64,000 nucleotides of DNA, from NCBI GenBank assembly GCA_007741555.1, contig CP036526.1, forward strand, positions 5,270,001-5,334,000, given 5' to 3'. Within the stretch, counting starts at the first letter, position 1, and the number at the start of each line of letters is the position of its first letter. This DNA comes from Stieleria marina (lineage in GTDB: Bacteria > Planctomycetota > Planctomycetia > Pirellulales > Pirellulaceae). The notes below the pieces were generated by a model. It worked only from the letters and a program-made list of their open reading frames with translations. It did no database searches and had not been told where the DNA came from. Position numbers and translations under genes: made by a program. Below are positions 25,529 through 32,993 of this stretch, piece after piece.

Positions 25529-28333
25529 TTACCTTCGTCCCGGACGATTGTTTGTGTCGATTTGTCCCCAGTATCCTCCGATGATGTGCGGGTACTGGCC
25601 GGGCGTGACGTGATAGTGAGGACCACGATCAGCGTCTTCGTGAAGATTGAAGTCGTTGAGCGGGTTCTTCGTGTCGTCTTTGGCGAGCAAGCCCTTTGAT
25701 TCGTACGGACCGTAAACAGGGAATCCGTCGAATGCGAATCCGATCACTCCCGAATGGGATTGGCCTTCGTCGCACCAAGGAGTCTTCACGCACACCGGAT
25801 ACTTGTGATAGTGGTACTGCTGTCGAGGACTTGGGTGGCCGCAACAACGATCCAATCGCCATACCGCATCGGTTTCAAAAATGTGGTCGAAGGGATTGAA
25901 GAAGATCACGCCATTGGTTGCGACACCAATCGCTCCCATTGGCAGGGCTTGGTTGGAGTTCTTTTCGTCCATCGCGAACGCGTCGGGATCACGCTTGGGC
26001 TCTAACGGAATGTGCCAAGTATTCGCCTGCTCTTTGATGTACGACGGGTTGCCGTCCAGCATACGCCAGCGATCAGGGAAGGTCGCGGTCGGGTGGTTGG
26101 GCAGGTTGCGACTTCGCATGACAAGATGCTCGTCGGTGAACGTGACGATGACGGCGAAGGGCTTGTACTTGTCCTTCGTGACTTCGTCACCGTTGAAATC
26201 GAGGTATCCGGCACGTAGCCACGAATTCATATTGCCAGCGAACGGAGCGTGGTAGCGATCCGTCTTGTAGAGCAATTGCTGGGCGTTGGTGTAGTCGAAT
26301 TGCTTGGGTGCTTCGTGCTGTCCATCTTTCGGGTTAAAGTACCAGCGACCGCCAAGGGCGACCAGCTTCGATTCATCCGGCTGTGGGAAGTCTTGGATCG
26401 TCGGTTTGGCGGCTTGGTAATTCGCGGGAGCGTCGATGGGCTTGATGTCCATCGAATTGACCCAGAATTCAGATTTGCCTTCTTGGTCTTTTCCGTTGGC
26501 AAAACCAACACTCAGTTTCACTGTATCGACTTCTGGAAACGGGGTTCGGAAGTCCATCGCGTAGGTTCGCCATGTCCCGTGGCCAAGGCTCTCGTTAGTG
26601 TCTTTGTCGAAGAAGTCTTTGCGTTCCTGTAAGACCTGTGGATAGATTCGTTCTTTGATCAAGTCCAGTGAATCGGTGCCGTTCTTTTGGAAAAACTGGA
26701 CTTTCAAATACAGTTCGTCCTGATCCACGGAGAAGTTATCCTGTGCGAGGCCGGAGATGTAGAAACGATACCAACGCTGGTCGGCGGAGACTTCGGTGCT
26801 GGTCAGCGATGCTTCGCCCGCAAACGTACCGTTGCCGTCGGTATCTTCGCTGGAAAGCAAGCGTATGCCACGCCCATTTGATTCAGTACGCGGATCGCCC
26901 AGCACACCGTACTTCACGTCGCCAATGAAAGATGCCGTCGCTAACGATTCGCCTTCCTGCAAGTCGTCAGACGCAGTAGCCGTCAAGACTTTTGGCGTAT
27001 CGCGATCGGCAACGAGAGTCTCGAAGACATCCGTTGCGGGGCCATCGGTTTTGACGACGACTTTGTACTGAGTCAGTTTGGACAGCAACTGCGAGGCAAC
27101 TTTTTGCTCTGAATCCGCCACGTTCTTGGTTTCCGATGGATCAGTTCGCAGGTTGTAGAGTTCCGTGTTGCCGTCGGCCAACTGGATCAACTTCCAATCG
27201 TCGCGAATGATGGCGTGATCGTTCTCGGCAATCACGATGGATCGCGGAGTTGCCTTGCCACTGACCAATTGTGACCAGAGGCTTGTCCCATCAAGCGGCT
27301 TTGTCGGAGAAACGGCGACTCCGGCAGCCTCCGCGAGAGTCGGGAACAGATCGTGAATCGCACCGAGCTGTTCATTCTCGGTTCCGGCTTTCAACAAGCC
27401 AGGTGCACGGATAACGCAAGGCACGTGAATCCCGCCCTCGTAGACTTCCCGCTTGAGTCCTCGAAACGGAGCGTTGGTTCCGATTCGCACGGCGCCGTTG
27501 TCGGATGTGAATACCACGATGGTGTCGTTGCGCAAATTCTGTCGATCGATCTCGGCAAGAATGCGACCGATGCCCTGGTCCATCGAGTCAACCATCGCCG
27601 CATAAGTCGCTGCACGCTCATTCAATTGACCGCGGTACTTGGCGATCAGAGCTTCGGGTGCCTGAAACGGCGAGTGCGGCGCATTGAACGACACGACCAT
27701 ACAAAACGGTTTTCCTGAGTCGCCATTTTTGATTTGGCGGACTGCTTCATCGGCCAGCAGATCGGTTGAGTAGCCTTCTTCATTGACCGTCTTTCCATCG
27801 CGTTGCCAATCGACTTGCCCGCGAAGCCCGGCGTGCTTGAAATAGTCCACCGACGCATCCATGAACCCATAAAACTGATCGAAGCCACGCTGGTTGGGGT
27901 TCGCATTGTCACCGGCACTGCCAAGATGCCATTTGCCAATCAGGCTGGTTTGATAGCCGACCTTTTGGAAAGCCGTCGGAAGCATCTGTTCGCTCGTCGG
28001 CAAGCCTTCGTCGCGGGGGCGAACGGGACCTGTAATGCCGTAGCGTCCTGGAAAGCGACCGGTCAGCATAGCGGCACGAGCCGGACTGCAAGCTGGGTAG
28101 GCGTAAAAGCGATTCAGCCGGACGCCGTCGGCTGCCAAGCGGTCGATGTTTGGCGTTTTAGCAGTTCCTCCGTGAAAGCCGACGTCGCCCCACCCGAGAT
28201 CATCAGCGAGCAAGATGACAATGTTCTTGTCAGCTTCAGCATGCGCAATGGAAGGAACCGCCAAAACGGAGGCCCCCAGAAGTACCAGCGAATAACAAAC
28301 GAGTCGGAGAGGTTGAAAATTCGATAGGGGCAT
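25529..28333 (-). CDS. Exported formylglycine sulfatase fused to a YHYH domain
   Basis: 934 residues with a signal peptide (VLLGASVLAVPSIAHA). The sulfatase part starts with IVILLADDLGWGDVGFHGG, whose Asp pair binds calcium. CSPARAAMLTGR holds Cys82, the residue converted to formylglycine. KWHLGS and VFTSDNGA complete the active site. After about residue 440 a beta-rich region of about 200 residues follows (YRFYISGLAQDNFSVDQDEL). The last ~250 residues are a YHYH domain: MGAIGVATNGVIFFNPFDHI, QQYHYHKYPVC, GFAFDGFPVYGPYE and GPHYHVTPGQYPHIIGG. The enzyme would remove sulfate esters, as from marine polysaccharides. The fusion to YHYH is unusual. It ends with the NRPGRR tail seen in other exported proteins here. 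Confidence 0.92.
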   Translation of the reverse strand: MPLSNFQPLRLVCYSLVLLGASVLAVPSIAHAEADKNIVILLADDLGWGDVGFHGGTAKTPNIDRLAADGVRLNRFYAYPACSPARAAMLTGRFPGRYGITGPVRPRDEGLPTSEQMLPTAFQKVGYQTSLIGKWHLGSAGDNANPNQRGFDQFYGFMDASVDYFKHAGLRGQVDWQRDGKTVNEEGYSTDLLADEAVRQIKNGDSGKPFCMVVSFNAPHSPFQAPEALIAKYRGQLNERAATYAAMVDSMDQGIGRILAEIDRQNLRNDTIVVFTSDNGAVRIGTNAPFRGLKREVYEGGIHVPCVIRAPGLLKAGTENEQLGAIHDLFPTLAEAAGVAVSPTKPLDGTSLWSQLVSGKATPRSIVIAENDHAIIRDDWKLIQLADGNTELYNLRTDPSETKNVADSEQKVASQLLSKLTQYKVVVKTDGPATDVFETLVADRDTPKVLTATASDDLQEGESLATASFIGDVKYGVLGDPRTESNGRGIRLLSSEDTDGNGTFAGEASLTSTEVSADQRWYRFYISGLAQDNFSVDQDELYLKVQFFQKNGTDSLDLIKERIYPQVLQERKDFFDKDTNESLGHGTWRTYAMDFRTPFPEVDTVKLSVGFANGKDQEGKSEFWVNSMDIKPIDAPANYQAAKPTIQDFPQPDESKLVALGGRWYFNPKDGQHEAPKQFDYTNAQQLLYKTDRYHAPFAGNMNSWLRAGYLDFNGDEVTKDKYKPFAVIVTFTDEHLVMRSRNLPNHPTATFPDRWRMLDGNPSYIKEQANTWHIPLEPKRDPDAFAMDEKNSNQALPMGAIGVATNGVIFFNPFDHIFETDAVWRLDRCCGHPSPRQQYHYHKYPVCVKTPWCDEGQSHSGVIGFAFDGFPVYGPYESKGLLAKDDTKNPLNDFNLHEDADRGPHYHVTPGQYPHIIGGYWGQIDTNNRPGRR

Positions 28334-28437
28334 GGCCAGATTCCCGATGCGGGTGTGTGAGACAAAGCGGGGTATAGGTTTAGAAACCCCGCGAACTTGA
28401 ATGATCTACAGGTAGTTTCTCAAGAAAAGCCAACACG

Positions 28438-29793
28438 TTATTGAAAACGACCCGGACGACCTCTCGCAGGGAGGGTGCGTTGCTCGATCGGTGGTCCGTT
28501 CTCGCGCACGGTGACTTCCCCTCCTCGCACTGGGCGGACCAGATTGTAAATTCCGATCACATCGCCTTGCGGGCCACGCCCCTGTGGGAAGCGAGACGGA
28601 TCGCCTGCCTTCGGATCGCTACGTTGTGCGCCGGCACCGTGAACGTCCAGCAGACTCATGCCGCCACGTGGGTCACGCATCCATCCTCCAGACCGGCCAA
28701 ACGAGACGTAAGCCGCAGTATCGCCACGCCCCATGTGCACATGGGTTGTTCCTGTCCAGTACGAACCAAAATCAGACTTCCCGGCAGGGTTTTGCTGAGG
28801 TGTGCAAGTAAAGATTTCGGAGATTGCGGCCGACTGAGTCGTGTCTGGCGATCGCGTGTAGTCGACGATGCTTTGCAATTCCTTCGCATTGGGCAGACGC
28901 CAGTCGCTGTGTTCTGCAAGTGCCAACCCCTCGGCCCAAGCAAGAGCCTGTTGCCAATTCAGTTTACCGTCGCGATGATTGCCTGCCTTCAGCGTTCCGC
29001 TGTCGCCCTGCATCCAAGTCAGCCCTGTGGCCTGATCGGTGATCGTGCCGTCGTCATTGTTACGAAAAACGTTGGTTCCATAGTCAGGATTTCCGCGAAC
29101 GTAGAACACGACATAAGTCTTTTCACCACGTCGTCGGTTGGGACCGATGGGATAGCCCTTGATGCGTCCATCGGCAAAGTTCACGCCGAACATGGTTGGG
29201 CTTCCGTGCATCGTCGTGCTCACGTATTTGGTTGACGTCGCGCACTGGGAATCAATGATCCGTTCACCTTTGGACGGATCGCCATAGGTAAAATCAAAAT
29301 AGTCGGTGTCAATGAACGGACGCAGGCCGTCAGCGGATCGGGCTTGCGGATCAATGTCTTCGCCGCTGAAATCGATCAACGAGTACAGTTCTTTGATGCT
29401 CGGTAAACGCCAATCGTCGAAGCCGCCAACACGGCAATCGGCAGCACCAGCGATGGCTTGGTTGAACGTGACTTTTTGCCCGGGGGTCTTCTGCCACATC
29501 AGCCCCGTGACAAGGTCAGCGATTGTGCCATCACCATTGTCTCGGTACGTCGGCTCATTGCCTTGGTAATTCGCGTCCTGCCCAAACAGCGGCTCGCTTT
29601 GTTTGGGATAAACGATTTCGCGCGAGTTGTCGTAACATCGTCGCTGAGCGGTGTCGACAATCGAGTAAGTAGAGGAGGGCACGTCCACGTGGCGTTTTTG
29701 ACCAGGTGAATCTTCCGCCAGCACGACCGATTCCGGTGTAAGAAAGACTGCCCCGGAGAGGGCCAATGAACAGATTGCGAGAGTCGGTTTCAT
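28438..29793 (-). CDS. Exported protein with two DUF1566 (Lcl C-terminal-like) domains
   Basis: 451 residues from the ATG at 29793, chosen because a signal peptide starts there (MKPTLAICSLALSGAVFLTP). The frame is open 28 codons further upstream. Two copies of the DUF1566 fold follow. The first contains DGTIADLVTGLMWQKTPGQK and GGFDDWRLPSIKELYSLIDF. The second contains DGTITDQATGLTWMQGD and HSDWRLPNAKELQSIVDYTR. The domain occurs in adhesive or sugar-binding exported proteins of unclear role. The C-terminal segment ends PARGRPGRFQ. It lies 104 bases upstream of the sulfatase in the same direction and is divergent from an ECF sigma gene. Confidence 0.87.
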   Translation of the reverse strand: MKPTLAICSLALSGAVFLTPESVVLAEDSPGQKRHVDVPSSTYSIVDTAQRRCYDNSREIVYPKQSEPLFGQDANYQGNEPTYRDNGDGTIADLVTGLMWQKTPGQKVTFNQAIAGAADCRVGGFDDWRLPSIKELYSLIDFSGEDIDPQARSADGLRPFIDTDYFDFTYGDPSKGERIIDSQCATSTKYVSTTMHGSPTMFGVNFADGRIKGYPIGPNRRRGEKTYVVFYVRGNPDYGTNVFRNNDDGTITDQATGLTWMQGDSGTLKAGNHRDGKLNWQQALAWAEGLALAEHSDWRLPNAKELQSIVDYTRSPDTTQSAAISEIFTCTPQQNPAGKSDFGSYWTGTTHVHMGRGDTAAYVSFGRSGGWMRDPRGGMSLLDVHGAGAQRSDPKAGDPSRFPQGRGPQGDVIGIYNLVRPVRGGEVTVRENGPPIEQRTLPARGRPGRFQ

Positions 29794-29902
29794 CAAGATC
29801 GGCCTTGGGTACGAATGGGCTGATACAATGGGCTGAGCAATTACCTCATGATCTGAAACCCCAGCGATTGCAGACATCTACAAGCGCAAACCAAACTTTT
29901 TT

Positions 29903-30514
29903 GTGAATACCAACATCGGCGCAATCGAGCAGAAACTCAAACTTGGCGATTTGTCACTATTTGCCGATGCGTTTGCGTTCCATCGCCCCCGATTGTGGCA
30001 GATCATTCATTTCCGGCTCAGCGATCAGATTCGAGCCCGTGTTGATGCCGATGATGTGTTGCAGGATGTCTATCTAGATGCAGAAAAACGGCTCGACCAC
30101 TACGTCGACGGCGATTTCCCATCACTGTTTCTTTGGCTGCGACTAGTTACCGGGCAGACGCTTAGCCGAGTACATCGCCGACATCTGGCCACTGAATCAC
30201 GTTCGACGCTGCGTGAATCGAGTCCGAACGACGGAAATCCATGGGGCAACACTTCGCTGTGTCTTTCGCAGCGTTTCATTGCTCATCTGACTTCACCAAG
30301 CCAAGCGGCTGTGAAGGTAGAGTTGATTGCGGAGGTACGGTCGGCACTGAGTGAGATGAGTGAGATGGATCGCGAAGTGGTTGCGCTGCGTCACTTTGAA
30401 GAACTGACCAATCAGGAAGTTGCATTGGAACTTGCTATCGCGCCGAAAGCTGCCAGCATCCGGTATGTGCGAGCGTTGGAGCGACTTCGAGGCGTGCTGG
30501 AGGTGATAAATTGA
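29903..30514 (+). CDS. ECF-type sigma factor, planctomycete subgroup
   Basis: 203 residues, GTG start. Region 2 shows RARVDADDVLQDVYLDAEKR and FPSLFLWLRLVTGQTLSRVH. Region 4 shows LSEMSEMDREVVALRHFEEL followed by TNQEVALELAIAPKAASIRY and VRALERL. It heads a rightward set with an EF-hand/thioredoxin-fold exported protein and a Ser/Thr kinase. In planctomycetes this arrangement is common and suggests that the sigma factor and kinase form one signalling unit (inference). Confidence 0.92.
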   Translation: MNTNIGAIEQKLKLGDLSLFADAFAFHRPRLWQIIHFRLSDQIRARVDADDVLQDVYLDAEKRLDHYVDGDFPSLFLWLRLVTGQTLSRVHRRHLATESRSTLRESSPNDGNPWGNTSLCLSQRFIAHLTSPSQAAVKVELIAEVRSALSEMSEMDREVVALRHFEELTNQEVALELAIAPKAASIRYVRALERLRGVLEVIN

Positions 30515-30520
30515 GTTTGC

Positions 30521-30589
30521 CACGAATGACACGAATCTTCACGTATAACGAAGCCAGCATTCCCTTCACGCAGATTCGTGTTATTCGTG
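30521..30589. repeat. 18-bp inverted repeat after the sigma gene
   Basis: CACGAATGACACGAATCT (30521-30538) is repeated inverted at 30572-30589 with one mismatch, enclosing a 33-base loop. Each arm is itself two near-copies of CACGAAT. It begins 6 bases after the sigma factor stop and could act as a terminator or attenuator. It lacks a long T-run. Confidence 0.7.
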
Positions 30590-30680
30590 ACAAATAATCT
30601 TTGATTGTCGGTAGAAAGGTGTTCGGGGCGGGGTTTAGATCGGTAAGCCCTTCCGTTAACCCAATCAGTGAGCCATCTCA

Positions 30681-32795
30681 ATGCGACGTCTTGGATTCCT
30701 TGTTCCGCTATTTTGTTTTGCGTTTGTCCTTTGTGACGCGATGGCGAGCGCTCAGCCCCCGGGCAGGCCTGGCGGTGGACGTGGCCCTGGACAACAGGGT
30801 GGCGGTGGTCCCGGCGCGCCCGGTGGCGGTCGGCCCGGAATGGGTGGCGGGCAAGGCGGCCAGCAGGCTCCTTGGGTTGCAATCTTTGACACCGACCAAA
30901 ATGGCGAGATTTCAGAAATAGAAATCAAGAACGCGACTGCTTCTTTGTTGAAGCTGGATCGAAACAAGGATGGCAAACTCGGGGGCGACGAATTTCGACC
31001 CGCTGGTGGTCCCGGTGGACCGGCCGGAATGGGCGGGCAGCGTGGGGCCGCGGGCGGTCGCGGTGGCGACATGGAAGGCGGACGTCAAAGAGCCGGCGGT
31101 CGACCGGGCGGCGGAGCTTCTGGTGGCGGACCTCCGGGAGGAGGACGACCCGGTGGCGGTGGTGGTGGTGGTCGAGGCGGTGATCCTGCTCAGGCCGACG
31201 CAGCTTTTGCGAAAGACCTGATGTCGTTTGACGAAAACAAGGACGGGTCGCTCGATAAGTCCGAATTGCCGCTGCACATGCACAGAGCGTTTGCAATCGC
31301 CGATGCCAACAAAGACAGCTCGCTTGACCAAGCCGAGCGACTCGTGCTGGCGTCCCAGTTTCGACGCAATCAATTGAATCCGACCGGCGATGATCGAGTG
31401 AACGCGCCGACTCAAGGTGGACAGCGTGGTGCTGGGCAAGGTCGTCCGGGTCAGGGGCAGGGTCCTGGACAGGGCGGGGGCCAACGTGGTGATGGCGCCG
31501 GGATGAGACCTGGCCAGGGACGCGGCGGTCAGGGTGCGGCGGGCGGAAACCAGCGTGGTGGACAAGCATCGCGGGGCGGACGCCCTCGTGATCGCGAGCG
31601 TCCTCGCGACACAGAATTCAAAGAGAAATTTCCCATCGGAGCCGCACTGCCCGCGGACCTAAAGGTCTACAACGTCGATCGGGAGCTAGTGCCAGTCAAT
31701 AGCATCTTCCAGTCGAAGTACACCGTCGTCGTCGGTGGTTGTTTGACATGTCCCGAATACCGAAATTCCTACCCCGAGATCGAGGCGGTCGCTCGCGACT
31801 TCAAGGATCGAGGCGTTAATTTTTACTTCCTATACCAATCCTTGACACACCCAGAGAACTGGGGATTCGTGCAGCCGTCTTCGATCGAGGACCGCTTTGC
31901 TCAAGTCGAACACGCCAAAGAACTCTTGCAAACTCAAATCCCGTGGCTGACTGATCCGATTGACAATCAGTTAAAAACCTACTTCGTCCTGACTCCTAAT
32001 TCACAATTCGTGTTCGACCAATCAGGCAAAATCGTGCATCGTGATTCATGGGGACGCGGGTCAAGTCTTCGCGAGTCACTGGAGACTTTGGTCGGCAAAC
32101 CGGAAACGCTGACGACCGTCGAAGACTTGAACCTTCCTCGTTTCGATCGTCGCCTCAAGTCCAGTAGTGAAAATCTGGTGGAGCGAGTTAGCGTGCAAGG
32201 AAAAGCCGTTCCGTTGCGTGTCGAGTCGGGTGGGGAAAATGGTTCAGTTGCGGCACTACGGTCCACCAATTTCAACCAGTCCAATCGTTACGCAAAACTT
32301 CGGCCCGAGGCAGACCAACAATTGATAAAGACCGGGTCCGGCAAGCTGTATCTTGGTTTTCGCCAAGACCCAGTACTGGGAGCGAGTTGGAATAACTTGG
32401 CCAGTCCACCTGAGTACAAGATCGTTGCCGAAGGTGCGACATTCTCACCCACCACAGGGCAAGCAAAGAAATTGGAAGTGGAATCAGACAATGAACCGCG
32501 CGAGTTCTTGATCGATGTGAAGGACTGGGACGCGAACAAACCGATCACGGTGAAACTTCAGTACTTCGCGTGCAACAAAGAAAAGGGTTGGTGCAAATCG
32601 GTCGGGCAGGAATTCACTGTCTGGCTGGACGAGGATGAGTCGGCTGGGATGGTCAATGGACGCAGTCATTTCCAGGGTGGTCGCGGTATCGCACGCCAGG
32701 GGGGTCAAGGCCGCGGGGGAGAGGGACAACGGCCCGGCGGAAGCCCTGGACAGAGACCCGGCGGACGCTCAGGGCAGAGACCAGCGGGTCGGTAA
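30681..32795 (+). CDS. Exported EF-hand protein with deiodinase-like thioredoxin-fold domain
   Basis: 704 residues with signal peptide (FLVPLFCFAFVLCDAMASAQ). The first ~300 residues alternate Gly/Pro/Arg-rich linkers with four EF-hand loops: DTDQNGEISEIE, DRNKDGKLGGDE, DENKDGSLDKSE and DANKDSSLDQAE. Near residues 330-470 lies a thioredoxin-fold domain, VVVGGCLTCPEYRNSYPEIE, then YFLYQSLTHPENWG, with SIEDRFAQVEHAKELL and WLTDPIDNQLKTYF. This order matches iodothyronine-deiodinase-like proteins, with Cys where the animal enzymes carry selenocysteine. A C-terminal beta domain ends in a Gly/Arg tail. Reductase or dehalogenase activity is possible but not shown. Calcium binding by the EF-hands is likely from sequence. 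Confidence 0.85.
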   Translation: MRRLGFLVPLFCFAFVLCDAMASAQPPGRPGGGRGPGQQGGGGPGAPGGGRPGMGGGQGGQQAPWVAIFDTDQNGEISEIEIKNATASLLKLDRNKDGKLGGDEFRPAGGPGGPAGMGGQRGAAGGRGGDMEGGRQRAGGRPGGGASGGGPPGGGRPGGGGGGGRGGDPAQADAAFAKDLMSFDENKDGSLDKSELPLHMHRAFAIADANKDSSLDQAERLVLASQFRRNQLNPTGDDRVNAPTQGGQRGAGQGRPGQGQGPGQGGGQRGDGAGMRPGQGRGGQGAAGGNQRGGQASRGGRPRDRERPRDTEFKEKFPIGAALPADLKVYNVDRELVPVNSIFQSKYTVVVGGCLTCPEYRNSYPEIEAVARDFKDRGVNFYFLYQSLTHPENWGFVQPSSIEDRFAQVEHAKELLQTQIPWLTDPIDNQLKTYFVLTPNSQFVFDQSGKIVHRDSWGRGSSLRESLETLVGKPETLTTVEDLNLPRFDRRLKSSSENLVERVSVQGKAVPLRVESGGENGSVAALRSTNFNQSNRYAKLRPEADQQLIKTGSGKLYLGFRQDPVLGASWNNLASPPEYKIVAEGATFSPTTGQAKKLEVESDNEPREFLIDVKDWDANKPITVKLQYFACNKEKGWCKSVGQEFTVWLDEDESAGMVNGRSHFQGGRGIARQGGQGRGGEGQRPGGSPGQRPGGRSGQRPAGR

Positions 32796-32873
32796 AGGCC
32801 ATCGGAGCATGATGAACGAAGCGACGCTCGCCAGAGCATCGCCTTGGTTAACGTTGTTTTAAAGCGATTTGGT

Positions 32874-32932
32874 CGTAGCCTAGGCTTCCAGCCTGGGTTC
32901 GTTGTGGTCCCAGGCTGGAAGCCTAGGCTACG
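32874..32932. repeat. 24-bp perfect inverted repeat
   Basis: CGTAGCCTAGGCTTCCAGCC (start of the left arm, 32874-32897) is matched perfectly by the right arm at 32909-32932, with an 11-base loop. Each arm contains the near-palindrome AGGCTTCCAGCCT, so alternative foldings exist. It lies between the EF-hand gene and the kinase gene. It could be a bidirectional terminator or a dispersed intergenic repeat of the genome. Confidence 0.85.
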
Positions 32933-32993
32933 CTATTTCTAGCGAAGCCTCCTTAAGACAACGCCTCAATCCTTGCCTTTGCTTTGACACCTC

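Noticed and set aside
30912-31569. Two minus-strand frames above 200 codons
   Set aside because: They arise from the GC-rich Gly/Arg repeat DNA of the EF-hand gene and encode low-complexity text.
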